This document shows positions 1 to 9,079 of a DNA stretch of 15,544 bases, in pieces. Position 1 is the first letter of the stretch. Each line of letters begins with the position of its first letter. Location: positions 1 through 15,544 of the forward strand of contig RBNI01003596.1 in the NCBI GenBank assembly GCA_003990745.1. Direction: 5' to 3'. The DNA comes from Jimgerdemannia flammicorona (Eukaryota > Mucoromycota > Endogonomycetes > Endogonales > Endogonaceae). Position numbers and translations under genes: made by a program. Under the pieces are notes generated by a model. It searched no databases, was not told where the DNA came from, and saw only the letters and a list, made by a program, of their open reading frames with translations.

Positions 1-761
1 AAAAAAAAATGAGGGCAGTACATACTGCCTCTGTGCACCGAGATATCGGTTCTGCCGTTACTGATACAATTTTTTCCTTGTTGGGTTTGGAGTGCCGTTT
101 GAGAAAGCCAATAGTTCGTTTATAAAAAGATCTTTGCGACATCGTCGGCGATCAAAAACGCCAAAACGCCGAAGTATTTTGGCCTTGATCAGCGTTTACG
201 CTGAGGATCGCAATGTGTTTGGCAGTTACCTCATACCCTCGTCGATCACATTGCATATTGACGTGTACCAGCGCCTTGCAGCAAAACGTCACGGCATGTA
301 ATAATGCGACTCTACTATGGTGATATCACCAGCAACGTAACCTTAAAATCCATTTGCACATCATCGCGTTCGCGTGCCTTGGCACAATATTACACCAACA
401 TCACGCAAAAGTGTCAAGGAGCGTCATTGAACCTCACCGGCCTAGGCGAACCTGTGACGTACCTGGTAGACATTGTATGGAATAGCTTCAATAAGAACAC
501 CTGCTTCTCCATTTCCCAAAATAAAAACGTCGCCACGGCGCAACTCGTTGGTGCCAACGCCCTACTTAACTGGGCTTGCAATAACATCGCAGTAGGCATG
601 AAACTTTGCTTGCCGTCCTAGTGCAACGTCACGACTGTCTCGGCGAACGACACATGCCAAGGAATTGCCGATGCCGCCGGGATCACATTATCCCAATTGG
701 GGTACGATGCGATTGATTATGCCTGCACAAATTTGCAATTGAATACGACGGTATGCTTTAG

Positions 762-1032
762 GTATGGTATGAAAATGTGAAAAAAAAAAGGTATGGTCAT
801 ATTCGACAAGAACGACAACTAAGCATTGCCAACACAAAGTTCTCATGTATTACATATAAAATTGAATTTATGTTATTTATGTTACACACGAAAAGCCAAC
901 CGGCGGCGCTTAATCTCTTCATCGTTTTGATAACGTAATGAAAGATATTGGTTGTTAACCATTATTAATTGATTTTATTTATTTATTTAAAAATCAAGTA
1001 TCCAACGCCACTAAAAAAATTCCGTCAACGAG
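762..1032 (+). other. AT-rich gap in LysM gene, candidate intron
   Basis: The sequence starts GTATGG after TGC TTT AG and ends CAACGAG. Removing it joins the second LysM module to a Ser/Thr/Pro linker in one frame (AG + T makes Ser). It is AT-rich, contains runs of A and TTTATTTATTTA, and has no ORF of note. At 271 bp it is longer than the 93-111 bp introns of the neighbouring receptor gene, so it could instead be an insertion. Confidence 0.4.
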
Positions 1033-1238
1033 TACTACCACCTCAACCAGTACTGCATTCCCCTCTCCTACGGCCCCGGGGTCGATCGCCAATTGTTAAA
1101 TGGCATCTTGTCTGGTGACGGCTGCGCCTCGATGAAATCTACGACCGGAATCACCTCCGCCCAGTTCCTTGCATGGAACCCAGAAGTTGACGCGAACTGC
1201 ACGAATCTCTGGTTGGGATACTACTACTGCGTTCAGTC

Positions 1239-1329
1239 CATTGACATCAAAATCTACATCTACACCGACACCGACATCGACATCGAAATCTACATCGACA
1301 TCGAAACCCACAACTACCACCTCCTAGTT
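1239..1329 (+). repeat. Imperfect hexanucleotide ACATCG/ACACCG repeat
   Basis: A low-complexity run of ACATCT, ACACCG and ACATCG units encodes the Ser/Thr/Lys/Pro-rich linker STSTPTPTSTS in one frame. This is a usual spacer after a LysM module. It is out of frame with the preceding module, so a slip in this repeat or just before it is a likely source of one frameshift. Confidence 0.6.
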
Positions 1330-1618
1330 TCGGTTATTTTACGCAAATCGACGCGGTAAGCCTCGCTTCTACCAAATATTAGGGATGCTACGCGAAGTGG
1401 CCGCATAGAGAACAGTGTAACGGCGAAGCCTCACGCTGTGGGGAGTTTCCGTCTTCTTTATTTTTTTTTCCTTGAGCATTACTCGCTCCTTTGGTGACGG
1501 ATAGCAATTTAAATAAATACCACATGACAGTTTTGGTTTTGCCGTAGTTTCGCGCCTCGGTCTCCCTAAATACCCAATTTTTTCGCTCCCAGCCCAAGCC
1601 GCCCTTCCTGCTTACCAA

Positions 1619-2292
1619 ATGACCAACTACATTGACCCGTTAGAATCCGGAAACTTCAGGTATTTTTTATTTTCAAAAGTCTTTGGCGAGTCTCCACCTC
1701 ACATTGACCGACATCATTACTGTCTCAGGACCGGAACGTGTCGTATCCGCTTCTTCGTGCCGCAGAGCAGGATGACATCGACGCCTTTCGCGTCTTGACC
1801 AACGATCCTGCGACGGATGTCAACACAACTAATCCTGAATTCAATGAAACGGCCTTGCACTTGGCTATGGCTGTTGGCAACGACGAGATGGCGCAGGAGT
1901 TGCTCACTCGAGAGGCAAATATATTTGGTATGGCTGCTTTGGGGAAGGTCATGCCGTGTACTCACGTTCTTCGGGATTTTCATATTCTTTTTATTTTTCT
2001 TCGGTAGCTGTAACAAACTTTGGCTTCACCGTGCTTCATTATCTCAGCTCTAACTCTGCGTCCGTGCCATGCGCCGCTCAAAACCAAGTTCGAGCCGCAA
2101 CTGCTCGACTTCGTGAACGCCGTGACTACAAACAATGCCCATACGGTTCTCTCCATTGCGGCGTCTAATAGTAAGACCGATCTAGCTTTATTTCTTATTG
2201 ATCGCAGCGCAAAAATACAAAACTTTGTCGTGGTGGCATCATCGCAGCATGTAAGGAGTAGTTCGGGGTTTCGTTTAATTAGCTTCAGATAA
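1619..2292 (+). pseudogene. Ankyrin-repeat protein gene, probably degraded
   Basis: Ankyrin repeats are about 33-residue helix-turn-helix protein-binding modules. The segment 1729-1928 encodes SYPLLRAAEQDDIDAF and then ETALHLAMAVGNDEMAQELL followed by TREANIF, a recognisable repeat. A putative intron 1929-2008 (GTATGG..CGGTAG, 80 bp) joins ANIF to AVTNFGFTVLHYLSSNS in frame. A further repeat, NNAHTVLSIAASNSKTDLAL (about 2131-2190), lies in another frame, so a frameshift falls near 2060-2090. A possible first exon starts at ATG 1619 (MTNYIDPLESGNF) before a GT at 1661, but its phase does not match the next exon. The pieces are in the right order on one strand with two phase breaks, which favours a pseudogene. 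The number of repeats is low for the family, and no effector domain is visible. Confidence 0.65.
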
Positions 2293-2661
2293 TCTTTGAT
2301 GTTTTTGTACTTTCGATGTAAGCCAACGGAAATGTCCAGTTCTTGTATAATGTCTTTGGACTTGGTAGTGCATGAATTAAGTTGGGTTAACGCCAAATAC
2401 GATTTTGACATATGTTTGACTTCTAATTTTATTATTTACTGGAGTCGTCGCAAGGAATTGTCTTAGAGAAAGTGTCTAGCCTGATAAAAGGTTAATCTTG
2501 TATAGTAAAAAGAAATTTGAATAAAGGTCTATAAAGAAAAAAAAAAAACGGAATTTGCGTGACTTCGTTTTTCGCCAAGCACCCTTTTATTTATGCATTT
2601 AAAAAATAAAATAAAATAAATTGCGGCATGTGTCATAAAATAATTATAAATCTACATGCCC
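2293..2661. other. AT-rich spacer, 3' flank of the receptor gene
   Basis: No credible coding sequence on either strand. It contains A/T homopolymers (for example the A-run near 2538-2549) and AAATAAAATAAAATAAA-like sequence near 2601-2621. On the minus strand it would hold the 3' UTR and polyadenylation region of the receptor gene ending at 2662. Confidence 0.5.
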
Positions 2662-4209
2662 TCACAGGAATGTGATGACCCTTTCGGTCATCTCCGCATG
2701 CGACCTGACGGATTCCCTCCTCAACTGCTCGTCCATTTCAACCAGCGGCGTAATCCCGAGCCAGGGGTACAGCGGCAACTCGTGCTCGACATCGGGGGTC
2801 TGCACGAGGCGCGGGGGTGGGGTCCAGCGCGGCAGTGACGACGACTCGACGTTTGGATACTCGGTGAACGGGTACCTGGAGCCCGGCTGTGAGTCTTCCT
2901 GCCCAGCCAAGGGTGGTGAGGTTTTGCGCCAGAAATTGCAGAGGACTGGATCGAGGAGGAAGATGATCGCCTGGTGAGGTGGCGGGGTTAGGTTCAGTGA
3001 TTTTTTTTTGGCATGATGGAGAAAGGATCGTTGGAGAGATAAAAATGGATACATGATGCTTACATTGATGAGTCCCTGCGACGACTGGGCGACGACGTTC
3101 GTAAGCGTAACCTCCTGGTTGTGACCGCCATTGATATAGACGTGGAGTGTGGAAATAATGTTCGGGACCAGGCAAATGACCGGAACGAGAGGGTAGAGCG
3201 AAACCCTGCTCAACGCGATGGGATGATACAGTGAGTTAGAAACATTGGTCATACATCCGAAAAGAAACGTGAAGTTCAAAGGACGCGTTCCAAAAACCAA
3301 CCTGAATGCTACGCGGCTGATAACATTGATAGTGGGCTGCCCCCGAATCACGGGCTTCTCGCCAGGGTACAACTCTCCGAAGTTGGCGTGGATATGGAAG
3401 AGGCGGTAACAGACCATGCACACCACTACAGTGCAGTAGATAATACTAGTAGTTGGGTGGATCGGTGACGCGAATGCGGGAAGGTCAGTCAATCTATCGA
3501 TTCACTGTTCAAATCCACAACGACTCCCATACTTCTCAATCAACCCCAAAGCCTACCTCAGCGTGATGGGCCCAAACAGCGAGACCCACTCCCATATCAC
3601 CGACGATAAGGAGTTCAGGTACAAGTACCAGCACTGTTTCTTGACTGGGTCCAGGCCGACGACATTGGCGACCAGCGGAGGCATGCTGATGACTACGGCG
3701 AGGAGGATCGGAACGATCATATAATATCGTTCCAGCTTCTTCAGGCGTACCGAGTCAAGAATGCCGTGAATCCAAATGATTTGGCTACGTTGGTCGGAAT
3801 GTTGGCGAAGGAGGATGCGATGTGGTTAGTGGGGGGTCGGTCGGTCTTTTATCGGATGCGATGGCGTTGTTTACTTTCGTCAAATTACTTACAGATTCAA
3901 CGCAATCGTGCATGTGAAGAATACCGAACACAACTCGCAAAAGATGTACCCCCACACGGTCAGTGGACTACACATCCTCGTATTCAGCATCTGACACAAA
4001 TGGAACCCAAAGTCGGAAATGGCGACGAAAAACGTCATACGGAACGATACGCGATTGGACTTCTTCGGCCGGTACTGCCTTAGAAGGACTACAGAAATCA
4101 TCACGCACAGGCTAGCGAAGATTGAAACGCTGTTCAACGGCCAAGCCACCATGTTCCAGAGCGAGGGTTCCGTTGGAGGAGAAGGGTTTGCGTCTGTGGT
4201 GTCATTCAT
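2662..4209 (-). CDS. Fungal seven-transmembrane G-protein-coupled receptor, five exons, intact
   Basis: It should sense an extracellular signal at the plasma membrane and act through heterotrimeric G proteins; the ligand is unknown. Exons on the minus strand are 4209-3893, 3784-3557, 3445-3302, 3205-3064 and 2970-2662. The introns are 108, 111, 96 and 93 bp, all GT..AG, with CTAAC- or CTAACC-like branch sites in introns 1 and 4. The exons sum to 1140 nt, giving 379 residues plus a TGA stop, with no internal stop. Helices by inspection: TM1 20-43, TM2 56-76, TM3 85-112 (ALNLQIIWIHG), TM4 127-150 (MIVPILLAVVISMPPLV), TM5 169-198 (WEWVSLFGPITL across the exon 2/3 junction), TM6 231-254, TM7 266-287 (SQGLINAIIFLLDPVL). 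A Cys at 157 in QCWY fits the loop-2 disulfide. The tail is hydrophilic, 92 residues. The pattern resembles the cAMP-receptor-like/secretin-like fungal GPCR group; the subfamily is inferred. I chose the ATG at 4209 because it gives a short polar N-terminus before TM1. Confidence 0.9.
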
Positions 4210-4858
4210 GTTGCCGTGAGGTTGGTGAGCGATCGATCGATGGCAGGAATTTTATGGTGGACGATAAAGAAGCACGAAGGAGCGGAGTATTTACATTTTC
4301 ACGGCACCTTGTGGTTGGCCCACAATGAGATGCGTGATCGCTTGTCGTGAAACTATGCGCGACGTTTATGGCCTCGTGTCGTTCGTCTCCCGTTTTCCGG
4401 GTTGAAGGTCCTGCTCATAGACAAATCTACAAATCTAGCTCTTTGTGCACCCGGTCCAATGAGCAAAAAGGCAATCATCACCCCTTGGTTGATTATGCCT
4501 TTCGCAGCTAGCGCCGTTGACATGGTATCGGGAGGGGTGTAAATACCATATGAGTGTGTAGATAGCACCGAAACGTCCGCCACTCAAACAGCACTTTCGC
4601 ATCGATCCAACCGTGGCCAGTCGCTAGATTTGAGGGCCATGCGAACCGGTGTCAAGGTAATGACAGCCGTATCAATATATAGGGAGGGCCGACTCCTCGA
4701 TCATGGAAGTCAGATACAGGCCCCGTACGGGGCAATGGAACAGTGACAATCGTCCTTAACCGTAACACTCGCGAAACGGGGTAAAGTTTTAATAACGGGG
4801 TAAATTGAACCCGATGGGCCGGGATGAGATACCGTAATAGGGGAACCTTTAAAGCGTT
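4210..4858. other. Intergenic region containing the receptor promoter
   Basis: This 650-bp stretch separates the minus-strand receptor from the plus-strand gene at 4983. Short ORFs occur on both strands (for example minus 4583-4353) but show no family signature. The sequence AACGGGGTAAA occurs twice about 20 bp apart (around 4775 and 4795). No clear TATA box was found upstream of the receptor start. Confidence 0.4.
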
Positions 4859-4963
4859 AACCGATTTTTTTCGCAATCCGATTTTTTCACCACCGATTTT
4901 TTTCACCAACCAATTTTTTCTTCACCAACCGATTTTTTCACAACCGATTTTTTCTTCACCAAG
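4859..4963 (+). repeat. Tandem array of ACCGATTTTTT(T)CACCA-like units
   Basis: About six imperfect units of roughly 15-20 bp share the core CCGATTTTTT followed by TCACCA or TCTTCACCA, with one CCAATTTTTT variant. Unit length varies, so it is a degenerate minisatellite. It lies just upstream of the coding-looking segment at 4983. It stays open in that frame (rich in Phe, Pro and Ile) but is unlikely to be protein sequence. Confidence 0.8.
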
Positions 4964-4982
4964 CTCACGACGCGCTCTGTGT

Positions 4983-5672
4983 ATGCTATTGAGAGACCCA
5001 TTGTGTACTTCTACGCCTATAATTGCTGTCTCTTACATTATCCTTCATTCTCTCCCAATACTTTACAAGACAATCCTGACGGCCCAATTCACGGACGACC
5101 AGCTCCACTCCCTCAGCGGCGTCATCTCCCGCATCGAGCACCTCATCGCGACGTCGAGGGTGAGCAAGTCGTACACCTCATCGGCTGTCTCGTCGATAAG
5201 AGAGGATTGGGATGCGAGGAGGAGGAACAGGTGCGGTTTTAGATTCGCATTTGTTTGGCAAGTTGCCTTTGTGGGTGTGGTTTCCAGTTGTTAACGAATT
5301 TTAAATCCTCTTCAGATAGTTGTTTCAGGCATCAACATTCTTCATGTGGAAGTGCCGCGCTATCCAGAGGACCTGGGCCACGATGCCCCGTCCGGAGAGA
5401 GCCGCGATGACGAGAGGGGGGAGAATAGCAAGGAGAAGACAGCAACTGGGAAAGAGAAGTGGGATATAGGTAGGTTTGGTGAGGGCCATGTTTTTTACCT
5501 TGAAGTGGTGGGTTCGTAAAAGGAGGTAAATGCTTTAACACGTGTGGTCCATTTTTCTACAGAGGCTACTGAAGACACCGCAAGATCGATCGAGTTCTTT
5601 CACTTCGAGACTACCCTGAGTCGCTCGCGACGCTCGTCGTGTTTGGTGTCGAGCATTACATGTCCCTCCTAG
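4983..5672 (+). CDS. Unrecognised three-exon gene or gene remnant
   Basis: I do not recognise the product. The segment 5052-5228 has strong C/G preference at third codon positions and encodes TILTAQFTDDQLHSLSGVIS and RIEHLIATSR, so it looks genuinely coding. One model keeps everything in frame: exon 4983-5159, intron 5160-5315 (GTGAGC..TTCAG), exon 5316-5469 (HVEVPRYPEDLGHDAPSGES, then a charged Lys/Glu-rich stretch), intron 5470-5562 (GTAGGT..CTACAG), exon 5563-5672 ending in TAG. This gives 146 residues. The first 30 include a hydrophobic run (TPIIAVSYIILHSLPILY) that could be a membrane or signal anchor. The difficulty is that the coding-looking sequence continues to about 5229 and reaches another donor (CAG|GTGCGG). 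Using that donor gives a stop with either acceptor (5316, or 5329 thirteen bases later). It may therefore be a truncated or decayed gene. Confidence 0.45.
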
Positions 5673-5753
5673 GCATTAGTTCTTCAATATACTGCTTCAG
5701 GTTCAAACTACTGTTTGTTAACTTGCTTTATCACAGTGCAAAACCCCAATTTC
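5673..5753 (-). pseudogene. Unknown coding segment, diverged copy B
   Basis: On the minus strand one frame reads FCTVIKQVNKQ-stop-FEPEAVY-stop-RTNA. This aligns with the open copy 278 bp away (FYPVIEQIRKHWFKLEAVFRRTGDAG). The two stops and wider divergence mark it as the more decayed copy. The family is not recognised. Confidence 0.5.
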
Positions 5754-5826
5754 AATCACATAGGCAAACAACTCACGACATGCCTTAGCGGCACTTTGTA
5801 TTTCTCCATCTCGAAACTAGTGTTAT

Positions 5827-6048
5827 TTAATAAAGCCATTTTTCAGTCATCCATCCCCTGTTCCCACTCCTTACTTCACCCCTCTCTCCCATTCCTTGCT
5901 GGATCCACATGCTATGAATCTGCTCAATAATATTGTTGAGAAGTCCAGCATCTCCAGTTCTCCGAAATACAGCTTCAAGTTTAAACCAGTGCTTGCGAAT
6001 TTGCTCTATGACAGGGTAAAACTTGAGACACTGCTGCCTGGCTTCCAT
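5827..6048 (-). pseudogene. Unknown coding segment, copy A (about 73 codons open)
   Basis: The open segment reads QCLKFYPVIEQIRKHWFKLE, then AVFRRTGDAGLLNNIIEQIH and SMWIQQG. It resembles a helical protein fragment. It has a second, degraded copy 278 bp to the left, which supports past coding or repeat status rather than chance. No catalytic motif or named domain is visible. It abuts the LINE poly(A) tail at 6073, so it may be the host sequence into which the LINE inserted, or part of another old repeat. Confidence 0.4.
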
Positions 6049-6072
6049 TTCCCAGGGATCTTCTTCCTGCTA

Positions 6073-6093
6073 TTTTTTTTTTTTTTTTTTTTT
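6073..6093 (-). other. Poly(A) tail of the LINE
   Basis: Twenty-one uninterrupted T on the plus strand directly follow the LINE 3' UTR. They mark the element's 3' end and its orientation. Confidence 0.8.
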
Positions 6094-6334
6094 ATTTCCA
6101 TCCAATCTCTGTTATACTAATACAAACCCCCCCCTCATCCAATCCCACAAGGGGCTTCCCCCCCCCCTCCTCTTCCCCTCCCTCTCCATCTCTCCAAAAA
6201 GTCACTATCTCCCCAGCTACCCTAATTCTCTCTCCACTCTGCCTATAAATTTTCTCTACCAGCCTCCTATGGGGCCCCCCTTCAGGTCCCTACCCCTTCC
6301 ATTAGCTATTCAATAGATCTAACATTAGCTACTC
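6094..6334 (-). other. LINE 3' UTR
   Basis: This lies between the ORF2 stop at 6335 and the poly(A) tail. On the plus strand it is C/T-rich, with C-runs at 6127-6134 and near 6161-6168. It has no coding features. Confidence 0.6.
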
Positions 6335-6699
6335 CTATCTTGTAATCCACAATCCAAGCACCAACTGCCATCCATCCTCAAATATATACAGCCAATATCC
6401 AGCAAGCTCAATCCAAATAGCTAGCACCCACTCAATAGTTAACCACTCATTATCAACCCCTCTCATCAGTCTTTTCTGAAGATCACCCCACCTCTTCTCC
6501 ACTATAAGCCTTGGTGGGCAGACCTCCAAAAGACTCTTGATTGCCCTCCAAAAGTCTCCCATTACCTCACACTCCCCCAACCAATACTCAGGAGTCTGCA
6601 CCACTCCACCCTCTTGTCTAATATTGAGACACTTCTTACACTCCAATACTCTCTCATCTACCAAGTGTTCTGGCTGATAGTTCAATATCATATTTTACT

Positions 6700-6711
6700 G
6701 CAAAAGCCTCC

Positions 6712-6750
<39 letters not shown>

Positions 6751-6782
6751 TTTTTATTTTTTTTTTTAGCAAAAGCCTCCAC
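6700..6782. repeat. 14-bp target-site duplication flanking the poly(A) insert
   Basis: GCAAAAGCCTCCAC occurs at both ends with no mismatch. The flanking bases differ (ACT before the left copy, TTA before the right; TTT after the left, CAT after the right), so the duplication is bounded. Its perfection suggests the insertion is much younger than the LINE it sits in. Confidence 0.85.
6714..6768 (-). mobile_element. Tail-only retroinsertion (55 bp, almost pure A on minus strand)
   Basis: On the plus strand it is T35 A T6 A T11 A. It is flanked by a perfect 14-bp direct repeat, GCAAAAGCCTCCAC, at 6700-6713 and 6769-6782. Removing the insert and one repeat restores a continuous LINE reading frame (AWWRLLQ). 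This is the signature of target-primed reverse transcription that stopped within the poly(A) tail, so no element body was copied. Confidence 0.85.
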
Positions 6783-7089
6783 CATGCTATCCAGAACTTA
6801 GGAAGGATCCACTGCACCATCTGCTTACTCCATGACTAATCTCTATTCCAGTCTCACTCCTCATCAATCTCTATCCCTTGCTATGCTATAGACTACAGAT
6901 CTTGCCTATATCTCCAAAGATACTCTATACTATCCTTTAAGCTGAAGTCATCTACTGGTATACTCTCTAACAGAAGACAGTCCCACCTCTATATCCTAGG
7001 TCTCCAGTCATCCTTCTCCTCATTGCCCTGCTATATATCATCAACTACTTCTCACCAGAATCTCTTAAAGTACATCTTCTGGCTCCTCT

Positions 7090-8335
7090 CTAGTACCACT
7101 AGAGAAAGCAGATCACCAGACATACTATGGGGAGAGAACTGTACCTCTCATACTCTCTGTATATGAGGCACTCACTCATGGGCTCTCAACTTATTACATT
7201 GCTTGCTTTAACCACCATGCTCTCAAGTAATGTAAATACTTGGTAAAGTCTACCAGACCTAACCTTCCTTGGTCTACTGGTAATTTTACCATCTCTTAGC
7301 CAATCTGACTTCTCCATCCTGCTCATATCTAGGATCTAGCTATCTTTAATAGTCTCTTGACCACTTGTATCAGAAAATCTAAATATTATCCCTGATATCA
7401 CAACTTGAGCAGCCAGTATATATTCAGCACTATCATCCTTTTAGTTAGAGAGATGTATCAGCTACCCCACCCTAGAAGAGTATTTCCCTACTCAACTAAT
7501 CACTGCTCCCACTATTCTCAAGGCAGCAAGGACCTATATACTGAGAAGTAGATTCCCAGATAACAGACTGCCTCTTCTGCTGGAACAACTGCTCCAATTA
7601 TATCTCTTCTTACTATTCCTCCTCCTAATACCAGGGTCTTGTACATATATCAGTTCAACTTGGTACTAGAGCACTCCTCATACCATTCCACAGCTCTCTT
7701 CAGTGTAGCCATATCTTCTACAGAGCTCAGCCCAATCACCATATCATCAGCAAAGGTTCCCACCTTTCAATTTACTTCAAGAATGTTTAACCCCCCCATC
7801 TTGTACCTAATCCTGTACAACAGAGGCTCCAGAGAGAGGGCATAAAGGATCAGTGACAGTGGATCTCCTTGCAGCACTTCTCTGTCCAGGGAAAATAAAA
7901 CCCCCCTATATTTATTTACTAATATTACTACCAGACTTCTCTCCAATAGCCTGATCAATGATTGTCTGAACCCTGGAGGAACTCTCATATACTTCAGTAC
8001 CTGCCAGCCATACTCACTAGACTCTGTCATACATCTTCTCCTGGTTCAGAAAAACTAGCTGACCATCTACCCCTGTAGTCCATGCTCCTTCAATAACTCT
8101 ATGCATCTAAGCTATCTCATCCCTTATCAAGCATCTCCCAATGAAGCTCCTCTGTTCAGCCCCCAGCACCTTCTGAGCTATCTCTTGCAGCCTAGTCACC
8201 AATATCTTCATAACCAGCTTGTGATCTATATCTAAAAACCTAATTAACCTCTAGTTCTTCCACTCCTCTCATTTCTCTTATTCTTATATAACAGAGCTAT
8301 CAGTTCTAGATGCTGTCCCCCAATCCACTCCCCTG
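7090..8335 (-). pseudogene. LINE reverse transcriptase domain, catalytically dead
   Basis: RT motifs can be read in order on the minus strand: RLIRFLDIDHKLVMKILVTR (about 8258-8200), AEQRSFIGRCLIRDEIA, FLNQEKMYDRV (8052-8020), then the open run 8030-7767 with VPPGFRQSLIRLLERS and LQGDPLSLILYALSLEPLL, then GTFADDMVIGL. The FADD box (YADD equivalent) is at 7743-7754. Further on, YLGIYFS and GRLGLVDF..LRAWWL match the region after the fingers-palm core. The first catalytic aspartate (normally LDQEKAYDRV) is Asn here (codon 8044-8046). A TGA just before KVGTFADD and other stops and shifts confirm decay. Confidence 0.85.
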
Positions 8336-9079
8336 ATCCAATAATCTCATTGCTCATTCATGTTATCTTCTCTAAAGTCAACTCTATATCTGCTATCTTC
8401 TTTCAGAAATCCCAAGATAGACCATCCTCTTCAGGAGCTATTCTGAGACTTATCATTACCAAAATCCTACATATCTCTCCACCTTAGACAGATACTCCAA
8501 GGTCCCCAAGGCCCTTTGCCAAGTCTGGGTACCAATTCTCCAGATGCCATTCAATGTCCAGGACATCTTCCCCACCTTTCTCCTTACTTCACAAATACCC
8601 CCACCTTAAGCTTAACTGATCCAAGATCTCTAGAGTTCCAACCACCATCTCTCCTACCTCATCCAATACTCTCTCCCACCATTGCCTCATCCTCCTCACC
8701 TGAAGAAGTCTTGATAGGAACTTCATAGGTCACTCCCCCTCTTCTATATCCTGCTATCTCAACTGGACTGCTATATCCTTTACCTGCAGATCTTCCTTCT
8801 GCCTCAGCATTCTCTTCAGCTCCTCTACCTCAAGCTGGACCCACTGAACCCTCCAATCCCCCTTCTTCTCATTTTTCAGCAAATTGGCCCAGGTCATCAA
8901 TAACTTCTCCAATCTCTGAGAGGCCTATCTTAATTTATTTCTCCTCTCCTTGCTTCTCACCTTCCCCATCTCTTTCCAGAACCTTTGGGTATCTGATTTC
9001 AAATGCTGTCACCAGTCCCTGATCTCCAGCCCCCTTGCCCTCAAGCTAAGAATCCTGAAACTTATGTCCACTATCCATA

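Larger units (their letters stand above)
204..1330 (+). pseudogene. LysM-domain secreted protein, decayed (three LysM modules)
   Basis: Fungal LysM proteins bind chitin oligomers outside the cell and often act as effectors or wall-associated proteins. Three LysM-like modules can be read. The first ends in NWACNNIAVGMKLCLPS (to 618). After an in-frame TAG (619-621) the second follows in the same frame, NDTCQGIADAAGITLSQLGY to TTVCF (about 650-760). The third, GDGCASMKSTTGITSAQF then CTNLWLGYYYCV, is at 1115-1232. Upstream, CTSALQQNVTACNNATLLW (about 263-319) and YYGDITSNVTLKSICTSS (from 313) are typical of the family's N-terminal region but lie in different frames. A Ser/Thr-rich linker (1240-1329) is out of frame with module 3. 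I see no signal peptide. A candidate intron at 762-1032 (GT..AG, 271 bp) would join CF to STTTSTSTAFPSPTAPGS in frame. At least three frameshifts and one stop argue for a pseudogene; sequencing error is a weaker alternative. Confidence 0.8.
6335..6880 (-). pseudogene. LINE ORF2 C-terminus with CxxC zinc finger (zf-RVT-like)
   Basis: From 6691 leftward the frame is open to 6335 (118 codons). It contains QPEHLVDERVLECKKC, then PEYWLGECEVMGDFWRAI. A CxxC pair followed by EYW..GEC and W resembles the C-terminal zinc-finger region of LINE reverse transcriptases. Upstream, MVQWILPKFWIAWWRLLQ continues the same reading frame once the tail-only insertion at 6714-6768 and one copy of its target duplication are removed. 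A TAA separates the two parts at the join. Confidence 0.7.

Noticed and set aside
1980..2411. 143-codon ORF on the minus strand
   Set aside because: It lies opposite the ankyrin-repeat coding segments, has no family motif, and ends in a low-complexity K/R tail. It is a shadow of the plus-strand gene.
3766..4219. Plus-strand ORFs opposite the receptor's first exons
   Set aside because: The minus strand here encodes a consistent seven-helix protein with correct splice phases; the plus-strand readings have no pattern.
4353..4583. 76-codon minus-strand ORF upstream of the receptor
   Set aside because: No domain, no homologous pattern, and no splice link to the receptor. Probably chance.
6073..6768. 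Two nested LINE copies, one ending at 6093 and one at 6768
   Set aside because: The reading frame continues across the second poly(T) run once the run and one 14-bp repeat are removed, so there is one LINE plus a tail-only insert.
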